Shown: piece after piece, positions 34,781 to 46,165 of the stretch
Numbering within the stretch: the stretch's first letter is position 1
How the letters are laid out: the number at the start of each line of letters is the position of its first letter
Origin: Catonia carolina
Taxonomy: Eukaryota > Arthropoda > Insecta > Hemiptera > Achilidae
Direction: 5' to 3'
Length of the DNA: 64,000 bases
Assembly: GCA_035578175.1 (NCBI GenBank)
Contig: JAQMRL010000003.1
Location: 56,776,672 to 56,840,671 of the forward strand
Notes under the pieces: generated by a model
Seen by the model: only the letters and a program-made list of their open reading frames with translations
Databases searched by the model: none
Told to the model about the DNA's origin: nothing
Translations under genes and position numbers: made by a program

Positions 34781-36299
34781 AATTTATTGATTTCCAAATT
34801 GTTACAACTCTGATATTAATGCAAGGGTTTAATTTCATAAAGGAAATTCGTTATAATTTAAAAGGAAGTTCTCCTATTTATAAATAACCAGACCCTGAAG
34901 GACTCTGAATATACCTCACAATATCATATATAATTTTGTGGGTTTATAACAAAACCAATGTTTAAATTAAATTTGCTATCATAATAATATTTGCAGCTTA
35001 CATTGTTAAAATTTTTGAAGTAACTAATTTGACTGCCTTTTATTTAACAGTAAAACAAGTTCAATTTTAGTTATATAAGATATTAACTGGTTAAGTAACA
35101 CAATCCACATTGTGATTATAAGTGAGCGGGAAGGTGAAAGCACTAACTACTCATAATTATTATTGCTTGTAGTCAATCTACACTAATTGTATGGTAAGAA
35201 GGTAGTGGTTTTACTTTCAGATAGTTTTTACTACATAAAGAAAACTTTTATTAAAAAGTACTTTTAGTAGTGCCTAAAGTTTGAAGCCGTACTTTCAAAC
35301 TGGTTTCAACAAACCTTTACAGTAGGCCTGTACTATCTTATTATTAAAATATATTATTAAAATATAGAAATAACCGTGGGGTTTATAAAAATGTCATTTT
35401 TTATGAACTATTTGGAATTCAAAAACTAGTATAATAAAACCTTCATTAATTTCGAACTTTTCTAACCTTCAATTATTTAAATGTTATCGTTACATCCTTC
35501 AATTTACCAAGTTAAATAAATTCAAGAAAAATTGAGAATAACTTTTAATGTCATTGTAAAGTTCGTTTTATAGAGATGTAAGGTTTTAACTTTTATCGTC
35601 TTACTATTTAAACTTTTGGTTTCATATTTCCTTTTCTGCTTTCTTAAGATCACGTAAATATTTTCAAGATGTTTGAAGTTCAATAGCTAGACTTATTTTT
35701 AAAAGAATTTGAAAAGAAATATTTTAAAAAGTTATCAAACTTTAAAAGTTGTGTTAAATGACAATACTTTAAAATGTGTGGTAATAATGTCATTTTATTG
35801 AACTATATTATTCGTACAAACGTTGGAGTACAGTTGCTGGAAAACTACATAAACTAGTTGCTTTTCAGTAAAGGTAAAGGTAAAGGTGTTCATAAAAGTT
35901 ATTGTTTTTCTTTTAATTGTATAAGGAAGGAAAAAACATGAAATAACTCAAAACTTTATTTTTCACAGTAGGCTACTGGATAAACTGGTAAAGTATTTTT
36001 TTTATATATGTGATAATAATGATGAATTTGAACTTTTGGATTTAAAGACAGCCTTTAAACAAACAAAATCGTAAGAGTGTTCAGGTTTTCCAATTTAAAC
36101 TTATATTAGTGAAACTATTTGGGATCCGGCAACTTTCTCTCTGTTGATAGCTAATATTTTACACGGATATAAAACATCTATTTTGAGTTAAAAATTCAGA
36201 ATACGTGTTCCAATTTAAAAGTTGTACAATTATTTAAACTAGATGGTGTTTAATACAGTTGAGTATAATCAAAAAGTTTGCTTAGGGATGTTTAGATCA
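34781..36299. other. AT-rich spacer, nothing recognised
   Basis: Contains a GTAAAGGTAAAGGTAAAGGT run at 35870-35890 and no supported gene. Confidence 0.5.
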
Positions 36300-36475
36300 T
36301 GGGATTCTGAGCGTCGGCCTGGGGTCCCTGGTATAGAAGCCGGTGGTCAGCGCTACTTCAGGGGTCACGGGTTTGATTGCTGGTCAATTTTAGCATTTAC
36401 TGATCACTCATTTCATCTATCAACCTTCATCGTCTGCATTAGCAGTAATTTTAAATAATTACGATGTAAAATAAA
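36300..36475 (+). repeat. tRNA-derived SINE, family 1, copy c
   Basis: The head has GTCGGCCTGGGGTCCCTGG and a diverged box B GTCACGGGTTTGATTGCTGG. The body has TTTCATCTATCAACCTTCAT and CGTCTGCATTAGCAGTAATT, as in the copy at 15093, then ends ACGATGTAAAATAAAATTGA. The ORF at 36243-36458 runs through it and is incidental. Confidence 0.65.
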
Positions 36476-37764
36476 ATTGATGTAGCAAAAGTTGAAAAAT
36501 TTAGATGCTAATAATAAGATAGTTAAAACTCCCAAAATATATAAAATATTACTATATTCTTCTTTTTTTAGTGAATAATTAATTAGCGAAAACCTAATTT
36601 ACTATCTTCATCTTTCGAAAATAAACATTATGACCAAATGGGACTCGCAGATCATCTAATCTATTTCAATAATTATTGATAATTTAATCATGGTAATATG
36701 TTTCTTTTATTTCGCATCAAAATATTTTTATCATTTTGCGTAAATTATTACCCGTATTCCTATCAGATGCGACATAGTAATTTTTAGACATGTTCAATCT
36801 CTAACTTAACACCTGTTTTTTTTTTAGCAAATATTCTTTAGAAACTACTCGTATACATATGCTTTTCATCATATGACACTTTGAAACATTTTCTGTTCTA
36901 AATATTTCACATTATAATATTTCTCTGAAACCTTTTCATCTTTTTACCTGGAATAAAGCGTAAAATATGTTACTATATTCACTATGTATGTTACGTTTCA
37001 CTTTGAAATAACTGCACTTTGTATTTTTGACTTATCCATTACCGGTTCAGGTAATGTAACAGTAGAAAATATTTATTTTAAAATCGTCTGCACAGCTTAA
37101 AGTTAGAGACTCATTTTTGCAGGTGCGTTAATTCTGTCCTTTTATTGATGTGAATGATAATAAAATGAATCATAAATAAAATTTGATGCAACCTTGTTCT
37201 ATTTCTCCTTATACTTTTTATGTGTTTATACAACAGTATCTCCTTTACTTATACAATTTTTTTTATGTCCCAATAAAAATACAATAGTCATGTTCTGTAA
37301 CAATAAAATTCGACAACTCCTAAGGCATCGGGCTGAGGAGAAAGTAACTTCCGTAATAATTGACCTATAACCATAATTTTGTTTACTGTAGCAACAACCT
37401 AATGAGACTCACGATTTCTGTAAACTTCATTTTTTATATTAATTTTTGAGCCGTAATCAAAGTTGAAACGCTTCTTCTCTTTTAACTGTAAATTTAACAA
37501 CTTAAAAGTCTTTAGGTTTCTCATACATAGATTAACACATCTTGGTGTGTAGATTGAAGTATTTAAAAAGCAAATAACCAACATAGATATTAATAATAAT
37601 AAATTGTTGACCAAGGTTTTCCATTCTTCACCATACCTCGAAATAAAATTTATTTTATAAAAAAATAATTGCATTGTAGTAAAAGCATTCTAATTTAGAT
37701 TTTGATAACCACTTTCTGATGAACCTACGCAAGAAATTTCTGGCTTATTAAAACATTCCAAAAA
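36476..37764. other. AT-rich spacer, nothing recognised
   Basis: No gene or repeat could be supported. The 91-codon minus-strand frame at 37399-37674 has no recognisable motif. Confidence 0.5.
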
Positions 37765-38022
37765 GCACCCATTTTCCACCCTGCAAATGACACCTTCACT
37801 TCATTCACCACTGGGTCTGGCTGCATAGTGAAATTCATTACTCTCAGAGGAGATAACTCTGACTAGTGTTTTTTTACTCCTCTGCCTCTTCTGTTCTTAA
37901 AAAGTTCAGTCATAACTGGCTGACTATATGATAAGAAACAGAAATATTATTTATTTTTGTTTGTTGTAACCAACAGATCGAGAGAAATGATTCAACACTC
38001 CAACTCCCCGTTATTGGCAAAC
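37765..38022 (-). repeat. Dispersed ~400-bp repeat, copy E, partial
   Basis: Starts mid-element at CATTTTCCACCCTGCAAATG and continues with GGGTCTGGCTGCATAGTGAA, GGAGATAACTCTGACTAGTG and CAACTCCCCGTTATTGGCAA. The part carrying CATCAGCC and the trinucleotide run is missing. If the element is transcribed on the minus strand this is a 3'-deleted copy, which is unusual for a retroposon. Confidence 0.8.
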
Positions 38023-39082
38023 TTTAAAATATGTCAAGCCACGAACAACGCAGCTACTGTAGAATAATAAATGTTTTGTAAAACTTTTAACGAGATCAGT
38101 TTTAAAGTTTTTGAGTAAATGTTCCTTATATTAACACGGTGAAAGATATCGATTCCGGGTTACTTTACGATAAGTATTGAAATTAAAACATACCCAAAGT
38201 GGATACATAAAGATTAGGCTATATCTTAATGTTATTACTAAATATTATAAATTACAGTTAGGTATACGACTAACACAAAAGGATCGATAGCTTATCAAAT
38301 TTTGGCTGTACGCTCTTTTGGGTTGCACTCTGCCATCAATGAAAACCCATTATATAATATTACAAATGATTCAAACGAACACTTAAAGGTATTAACCGTA
38401 AAATATTAAACACAATTCAAAATATTTTAGATCAGATTTCTATAAAATAAATTTTCAAATGAACTCTCTTCTAACGCTTACCGAGTAATAAATTTTGAAC
38501 TCAAACAAAATACAACTAAACCCTTTGGAATAATGACAAAACTTTAACACATTAAAATAGAATAGCTTTTCAATTTATATTCATTTTATCAATACCACTT
38601 TCACATTAATCATGACGGAAATTATTTATTAAAATAAATCTAGATTGGCAGAAGTTCCAGCTATACATAAAGTAATAGTACTTTTTTATTTTTACTTATA
38701 ATAAAAATGCTATTCAATCTAACAATGTCATGCTTTTATATTTTGTTACGAAATTTGGAGTTTGTATCAGACGATATCACTGTTTCTAATTTGTTGATAT
38801 ATACCATTATTACTTGACTTATTTTATAAGTGATTGATTTTATATATACGTTAAGTAAAAAATCATCTCTATATTTTATCTTGTTACGATGGGGCCATCA
38901 ACCTTTATTATCATATAACTGAAAACCTTGCCTTCTTTTACAAAACTAAAATCTTTACAAACGTTTTTATGAAATAATTTTCTTCCAATATTCTTTAGTG
39001 CACTGCCATTCATGCAACACTAGAAACCAATAACTGTGAAAAATTTTACAAAAAATATTCTACATTTCATATTATATACTAG
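38023..39082. other. AT-rich spacer, nothing recognised
   Basis: No open frame of interest and no repeat copy was seen. Confidence 0.5.
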
Positions 39083-39715
39083 CTAAGTAAAAAATGATCG
39101 GTTTAAGTACTTCAGGGAGATAATTGAAGACCAGCAAAAAGGAAGCGAATAACAGCAGACAAGCAATGATGGCCAGTGACTCCGAAAATTCATCTGAGTA
39201 AGAAGAAATCACTCTCAATACAATCCAAGATCAACATTATAATACTATGATAAACCGGTGTGTCTGTAAGCGAATGAGTGCTTTAAGCAGGTTAGACTAA
39301 GAGTAGCATAGAAATTTGAAACAAAAATTCTTCGCAAGGTAATAGGTCCCAAGGTAATGTACGTATAGGTCATATACGTTACGAGAACGAGAATAACTGT
39401 ACAAAAAAATTAACGATTAGAAAAATGAAACTGAAATTCTCCTGAAACTTGTACATAATAGATAATAAAATTATACAGTTGATGAAACTAAATTTTAAGA
39501 CACAAAAAGCAATCGACTTAACGTATCGGACAAAGAAATTAAAGAAGTCTGAAAGGATTTTGAGAAAACTGGAATAAACAGAGAAAACATAGCCAAATTT
39601 AGACAATTGATTACTGATTTTGAACTCTTCCATGAAGAGTAAAAACAAAATACCAGGTGAAGAATGCAGAAGAGCCTACTGTAAACGAATACTGAGAATT
39701 TGGGCTAAAAAATAG
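39083..39715 (+). pseudogene. Heavily decayed LINE of the 50-kb type
   Basis: Plus-strand frames show RFKYFREIIEDQQKGSE, then KFETKILRKVIGPK, and much further on KNAEEPTVNEY-EFGLKN. These correspond to FKYLGEYI, LERRILRRILGPN and the basic C-terminal tail (RKKRFSEGMKAVWAERR) of the intact element at 50750-52255. The spacing between the landmarks is roughly kept, but many stops and frameshifts are present. It is an ancient copy, ending just before the MITE at 39780. Confidence 0.55.
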
Positions 39716-39779
39716 ATGATGGCAATGGCTTAAGTCACTTCATGTGAACCAAAATTTCCAATATAAAAACGTGTCACTA

Positions 39780-39982
39780 TCTCGTTAAATTCAACAGTAA
39801 ACAATCTAATTTGAATCCCTTAAGGTTTTACCTTATAAATATGGGTTAAACCCTTATTTTTATAGAGTAAAAACCTTAAGGGATTCAAACCAAAATTTTA
39901 AGGGTAAAATTATTTAAGCCTTATTTATAAAGTAAAACCTTAAGGGATTCAAACGATTTTTGTACCGTTGAATTTAACGCGA
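39780..39982. mobile_element. 203-bp MITE with ~50-bp terminal inverted repeats and TA target
   Basis: The left end TCTCGTTAAATTCAACAGTA and the complement of the right end TCGCGTTAAATTCAACGGTA match. Both are bordered by TA (39778-39779 and 39983-39984), as expected for a Tc1/mariner-type target. Pairing continues through TTTGAATCCCTTAAGGTTTT. The core repeats the block CCTTAAGGGATTCAAAC twice in direct orientation (about 39876 and 39937) besides the inverted one at the left end. No coding capacity. Confidence 0.88.
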
Positions 39983-39984
39983 TA

Positions 39985-41026
39985 AACAATGAGTACAATC
40001 CTTGCTTCACCAGGTATGATTATTTATCTGCAGATCTTAGCGCCTGAGGAGCTCAAACGTTCCATGAGCCAATGACATCATTTTAATTAGGCCTACCATA
40101 GTTCTATATTGCAAGATATTACCTTAAGGAAAGATATATCCGATTATTAACTCTAATATAGCTATCTATTTTCTGTTCTTATTTTTGATTTAGTAATTTA
40201 TTTATGTGTACTAGCAAATAGAACATGAAACTTAATTTTATGGCCATAAAACCGGTAGGTCAAGCGTTCTTGGACTTTATCTATTGCCGGTCTAAAAATA
40301 GGGTAAATAAATTTGCACCATACCAGTTCCGATAATTCTTAGGCTACGAAGCCCATGTCAACCCGGAACACTTATTCTCTTTATTATTCCCCGAATGCTA
40401 TTTTCCAGAATTCTCCATTTCCCACTTCTCATTACTTGACCGAATTAGGCTAGTTTTCTACGCTTTATAGTTTTCAAAATTTCCATTTTCCTGTTAAATT
40501 TCACCGAAAATTCCATATTTTTTATCCTATCCGACCACACCAGCTTCAAGAAACCCCTGTAACATCACATCTCAAAAAACTCGGGTTTTTTTGTCTTATT
40601 ATGGTTCAGAGCCTAAGCCTCCAACCCACATAACTCTTAACAACACCAAAAACAAAGCAGTGCATAATTTTAAGAGGGAGTTCAATACCCCTACTACATA
40701 AAATTTTTTATTCGTTTTTCTAAAAGCAGTGCAGGTTTATTTGGTACGTGATCTGACACGGTTGTGTTTTCCAATTTCAGTTCAAACGGTATTCCAGGTA
40801 ACTGAAGTCGCCTATTTCTTTCAATATTACATACGTGTGACTGATAAAATCTTAACGCTGTAAAACTATCGCCACTTTCGCGGTGCAGTTGTCAGTGTAC
40901 TAGACTGCAAATAGTAGGGCCCCAGTCAGTCCAATTACTACTTTCTTCAAATTTCAAGAAGATTAAATTTTCTATTTGATTCTATATTTTGTTCATCACA
41001 GGTGTTTTCAGAATTCCATGGTGAGC
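39985..41026. other. AT-rich spacer with a slightly C-rich patch
   Basis: 40330-40640 is somewhat richer in C on the plus strand, but no ORF or motif was recognised. Confidence 0.45.
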
Positions 41027-41041
41027 TGTAAAGTAAATAAT

Positions 41042-41158
41042 AATAATAGTAATAATAATAAAGGTCTTTATTTTACTTTTGTTCAGTTACAATTGAGCTA
41101 TTACAATATTTTTCCTTAAATTCTAAAAGACAATACTCATGGCCGTAGCCGTCTGAGA
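41042..41158 (-). mobile_element. 117-bp retroposed LINE/SINE tail with 15-bp target-site duplication
   Basis: TGTAAAGTAAATAAT occurs at 41027-41041 and again at 41159-41173. The sequence between reads on the minus strand TCTCAGACGGCTACGGCCAT, then AATTGTAACTGAACAAAAGT, AAAATAAAGACCTTT, and a (ATT)n-type tail. A TGTAACTG...AAATAAAGACCTTTATT 3' end with a trinucleotide tail is typical of 5'-truncated LINEs of the CR1/L2/Jockey type and of SINEs that borrow their tails. No ORF. Confidence 0.88.
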
Positions 41159-41173
41159 TGTAAAGTAAATAAT

Positions 41174-42742
41174 TTATCGATAATAAATTTTTGTAAACTA
41201 ATTGTGGTATTATATTTAAAGATTAAAATATAAGTACAAAGTGCATGCACATATTTATTTTTAACAGTTTTAATAACCACATATGAAATCAATTTTCTTA
41301 TGCTTTACCCGGTCACGAGGATAGAGGGAAAATGCAAAACAGACACCAGAAAATGGAGAATGGGACAATTGCACGCTCCATTTACTACTTTATATGTAGG
41401 CCTATCATTTGGGTGGTAAGGTGTATGACATTTGCTTGATCGTTCAATCTACGTGAGCTCATTTCAATCTACGTGAAATCTTACCAGAATTTTTTTATTT
41501 GGTTTATAACACTGACAAAATACTTTACCTGTTTTCGGTATAGTAACACAAAATTTTAAAACTTTAGTATGAAATGTATTTAATAAAATCGTTAAATTAA
41601 TGGTTTCTAAATATGGAAGCATTTTATTTGAATAATTAGGATTTTTTGTTAGTGCTACATTACACTGTAATAATAGTCATTTTTCGTTATAGAAGTTTTA
41701 TATAATGAATAGTCTTTATATCACTTACTATAGGCTGCGTTAAATTTAAATTGATAAATTTTCATTTCAGAATTTATGTACGAGGTTGAAAATTAATAAA
41801 TCTAACTATTGTATCTCATGCCCTAGGATAGGAAAATTTAGGGTTTAATTCAAACACCAGGTTTCCTAGAATAAAAAACATCAACTTGTTAACTCACAGA
41901 TCTAAGTGTGTAATAATTGTTTCCTTCGTATTCTACTTACTGACATTGAAAAGCAATTCCTTTAATTACGATTTAAACGTTATGAAATTCTGTACACTTT
42001 TGTAGTTTTGGACAGCACACTGTACAATATGGGAACTAGGTAAAAATAATTTTCATGAATAATATTTTTGAAAGGGAAGCAAATTATTTTTTCTTGTAGG
42101 CCTACTGTAGTGGTGAACTCGTTTTGAGAAGTTTGCGGTGTGTTTGTGCATCTGTATAATTACTTCCCGGACATAATTTTGACGAATGGCAATCGTTACT
42201 AAGCTCGTAATATATCTATACGGGAGCAGCTGTAACACTCTCTTAATTATTTCAACAAAAAAGCTTGTCGTTTTCTCAGATTTCTTTTCCCTGGTATTTT
42301 ACCGTATGTAGGCCTAATCATTTTCTGTAGGCTCTATCGTTTTCCTCGTATAACATGACATAGAGGCTTAATTTTTCATCATTCTTCAATACAACCTGTA
42401 ATCGATACATCTTTTAATTGTCTTAAGTAACCAATAATATTCACCATATTTTTGTAATAATAAAAATGATTTTGGACAGTACTTCTTCAAAATATTCTTG
42501 AAACAAATTACTGCATTATTACTAAAAATTACTTGTTTAATAATATTTATTCTTTGGATGATGTAAGTATAATCAGTTTTACTCTCTGAGAAGTAATTAT
42601 TTCTAAAAAAAATGTATAAACAATTTATCTTGCCGTTGCTGTAGTTGGTACAAATAGAAGTGTTTTTAAATTTATAATTACAAGATTAATTTATCTTAAC
42701 CAAAACAGAATTTGTCTAATAAATCATTATATTTTGTTTCAG
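41174..42742. other. AT-rich spacer, nothing recognised
   Basis: No supported gene or mobile element. The minus-strand frame at 42053-42238 is unrecognised. Confidence 0.5.
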
Positions 42743-42787
42743 ATATTTGAATCTCACAATGCAGAGCTCAAAGCGGAAGCGATCTTG
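42743..42787 (+). other. Candidate 45-nt exon with good splice signals
   Basis: A pyrimidine-rich stretch ending ATTATATTTTGTTTCAG (AG at 42741-42742) is followed by 45 nt of much higher G+C than the surroundings, and then the consensus-like donor GTATGT at 42788. In frame with the first base the exon is 15 whole codons (IFESHNAELKAEAIL), so it is phase 0 on both sides. A second frame has an ATG at 42759 followed by QSSKRKRSW. No flanking exon was found within the window, so if it is real its gene has very long introns. It could also be chance: AG and GTATGT are common. Confidence 0.35.
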
Positions 42788-43979
42788 GTATGTCTTAAAT
42801 TTTCATATATTAGTAGATTAGTAATGCCCTTGGTATACAGATTTTGTAATTGGTTTTAATTTAATTTGTTGCATAATAGTACGAGTATAAATGAATGAAG
42901 TGCATAATACAAAATAACATTAGAAGTAGGAAGAATAAAAATGTTACAATGTGAATTATAAGCATAAACAACAAAATTTTAGTTGTAATTTCAATAAAAT
43001 TTATTTAGCGCTGTTAGGAACATAATACGAATAATACATACGTCAATCAATACGTCATAAGTTGAAAATTTTTTACATACATATTTTTAAATAAATAAGA
43101 AAAATAATTATTTTGATGATGTCTAACAAAATGCAGGTAGAGAAAAATTTATTATTATACATAATAATCATAAACTGAAATACTGTATGTACTTCATTCT
43201 CAATAAAATGTAGTACACTTATTTATTTTGTAGTAACACAGTAATGTATTCGTTTCACAGATAGGTTAATTTCATACTTATTTAGCTGTAAAACTTTACT
43301 ACAAATGTTTTATTTGAATTTTATCTAATACTTAACGTTTTGTAAAGGGTATTCTATTACCAGCAGCTGAAATTTGCCTAGTAATGGTGTGACAGTAGAT
43401 TTGTTAACTTAAATATCAAAAATTTACTAGCAAAATTTGTGCGAAAATGTTATTATTTCTTTTAATTTTAGTTAGTGTAGGTCATGCGCAGGTAAATTTT
43501 TGAAATAATCACACTTGACCAGTTGGTTTCAGCGTTAAAAAAATGTGTTGTTTCATTTATATTGGTTGGTTCAATTAATTATTGAAACATGAAAAATTAA
43601 AAGAGGTATCGGTAACTGATTCACATGAAATCACTCAAACTGATAAAAATCATGGAATTACAATCGTTCTATGTACGTATGACAAGTGAAAAATAACCAT
43701 AAAATGCAAGGAAGCTATACAGCTTATAAGGTTGAGGATAGCTAGTGAACAAGACTCACTGAAATTTGTGCAATGACGATTATGTAGCTTACACATTGTA
43801 CTGTAAATAACATCTCTATTATGACTGATGTTTGGTTACTGTAGTTTATCTGTCGAAATGTTTACTTTACTACCTCTCTCCTTCCCATTATCTTATCTTG
43901 CCGCTTTGAACCACCTGCTGTTCGTCGCTGGCCTGTAATGGTTTTGATAAAACATATATTGTACATACATCTTATTGGC
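42788..43979. other. AT-rich spacer, nothing recognised
   Basis: Downstream of the candidate exon no second exon could be recognised. Confidence 0.5.
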
Positions 43980-44118
43980 CCCAATAAGCGGCATTATGGA
44001 CCGAATAAGCGAAGTATTTATTAGTGTAAAATCCTGTTCTGTTTTTGTTCATTAAAGAAATGTCCCAAAAAACCAGTTGCCCCAATTAACCAGTGGACCA
44101 ATTATCCGGAATCAACTG
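43980..44118. mobile_element. pogo/Tigger-like transposon end (fragment)
   Basis: The right end, read on the minus strand, starts TA then CAGTTGATTCCGGATAATTG, GTCCACTGGTTAATTGGGGC and AACTGGTTTTTTGGGACATT. The combination CAGT(T)GA...GTTAATTGGGGC...GGGACATTT is the look of pogo-type terminal sequence in insect genomes, with TA as the target (44119-44120). The matching left terminus was not found. The CCCCAATAAGCGGCATTATG block near 43980 may be a diverged internal copy. Confidence 0.45.
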
Positions 44119-44120
44119 TA

Positions 44121-45699
44121 TTACAATCTGATCTTTAATGTTTGAAAATTACGTAGTGGTACACCTGCATCACATGACCGTGTCCTCTAAACGTAAACAG
44201 TTTATCTGAAACAACTCCTTGACCAATGACATTTTAAATGTCTCTTCTGCGTATGCAGTTATACCCTAGTCGTTCTAATTTATTCTGAAGGTGTGTATAT
44301 TTTTATATCTTCGATAAAAATAAAAAGAACCTGTCTCCTAAGGCGGAAATTTATACACAGCATATTTTTAAACAAATGAAAATACAGCAGTTTCAACAAT
44401 TTTCTTGCGCCTTGTTTCGGTACTGAAAGAGGCACCTTCATTTTCATATAATGTATCTTAGCAAAATTAAGATAAAACTGGAAAGTATTTTGAATTTATT
44501 CCAACAAAAGTAACTGTGGTACGACAATTCTTTTTTTCATTTTTAAACTAGAACTTGCAACATGAACTGTAAATTTATCCGCCTATCCATCAGAATGATT
44601 GCCTTCTGTTATCTAGCCAACACTTTATTTTTACACTTTACTCTTTATCGTCTCCTGTAATGCCTTTCTTCATCGCGCACCTTCAATATCTCTCACTTTA
44701 TTTTTCATTCTGTCTTTTCTTTTTCTTGTGTTTTATAACAAGTACTACGTGTAGTTTTTCAGTAAATGTTCTCAACAAAACTTTCTCAGTTTGTTGTGCA
44801 AAACCAGAATTTATAACAAGAGCAACATACTATGTTGTACATACTACTTTATCATGGAGTTTTCTACAAATATTCCTCACGCATTGCATTTTTTGTTCCA
44901 TCTGATATGATATTTTTGTTAGTTGCATACATTTACATTGCATTTTGTATGAACATGTTTCTGTTAAAATAACAAACTTGCTAAACCGTGAAAAATCCGA
45001 ATACGAGTTAACAATTCTATGTAAAGTTTTATTTTAAATTTTATCTAAAAGTTACTACTAGTTTAAAAGGATAATCAGTTTCATCCTAATAACAAGAACC
45101 ATGGTTATGAAAATGTAAGTATGAGTTTTAAAGTAATAAAATGTTTTAATCCTAGCCAGAAACTGAACTCAGGACCTCCTTGTATAATATGGAATGCAGT
45201 CAGGATGATTTTTTTGTATTTTACTTATAATAAAATTACATTTCTATAATTTACACATAACATTTAGAAATAATTAACAACGTTGTTACCTAAAATGTTA
45301 TATATTATACTATACAGTTTCTAATATATAATGTATTATACTTTTGATTTTTCTGACTTCGTTTACACTTTGAAATTACAGCGGTTGCTACTGTTCGCTG
45401 TGACAGATAGTTTGCATTTTTAAATTTTCCAGATTTCGACAAAAATAGGGCCTACATTAAAATCAGTATAACCATCTGGGTTTACTTATTAATTATTATT
45501 ATTATTCCTAAATGTTGAAAAATGTTTCTCCTCACCAAGTGAATTGTGAGAACGATTTCTTAGCAGTTTTTATTTATCGTTATGAAATTTGTGCAACGAC
45601 GTGACAAAATGACATACTTTTAGTGTCGTTGGGAAAGATATTGAGGAGAATTCTCGGGGAATTGAAGGAATTGCTTGTGGCGTAAAAGCCATAGCAGTA
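44121..45699. other. AT-rich spacer with one tRNA-like scrap
   Basis: 45150-45200 on the minus strand has GGTCCTGAGTTCAGTTTCTG, a box-B-like string that may be a SINE scrap. The 81-codon plus-strand frame at 44660-44905 is hydrophobic and Phe-rich with no recognised family. Confidence 0.4.
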
Positions 45700-46165
45700 T
45701 ATTGTATAGCGTGTAATTGCATATGGATTTGGTGATAAAAATAAAATTGCTACGACTTGGGTTGGTTCGGCACGTTACTCGTGCAAATAATACCTAAATT
45801 TCCAAACAAGTTGTGATAGATAACAAAAGTGGTAAGCAAAGGAGGAGTAGACCAAGAACTAGATGGTTTTATGTAAACACACAAGATGTAGCGACATTGG
45901 GATTTGGGATTTGGATAGAGATATTCGGAGTAGTAGACTTCAGGAATCTGACTGAAGGAATCATGCAAATAATACCAACCTTTCCAAACAAGTTGTGTTA
46001 GAAAACAAAAGTGGTAAGCAAATGAGGAGTAGACCAAGAACTAGAAGAATTAGACCAAGATTAGATTTTATGTAAACACACAAGATGCAGCGGCAATGGG
46101 ATTTGGAATTTGGATAGAGATATTTGGAGTAATAGACTGAAGGAGGCCAGGACTATCATCGAGTT
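45700..46165 (+). pseudogene. LINE C-terminal relic with a 182-bp tandem duplication
   Basis: The plus strand, after IKIARLGWFGHVTRAN (one frame correction), reads DNKSGKQRRSRPRTRWFYV and TQDVATLGFGIW. This is the LINE C-terminal pattern with a GHV-R block, a GRR-RGRP--RW block and a D---LG---W block. The segment beginning TGCAAATAATACC at 45782 is repeated from 45964 (period 182) with moderate divergence, including a second AGGAGTAGACCAAGAACTAG. The duplication must postdate insertion or have been present in the source copy. No RT core is present. Confidence 0.65.

Noticed and set aside
44660..44905. 81-codon frame with a signal-peptide-like start
   Set aside because: Phe/Leu/Ser richness follows from a T/C-rich stretch; no family recognised and no exon signals at its ends.
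45150..45200. Minus-strand GGTCCTGAGTTCAGTTTC as a tRNA-derived SINE
   Set aside because: Only one box is visible and the body does not match either SINE family here.
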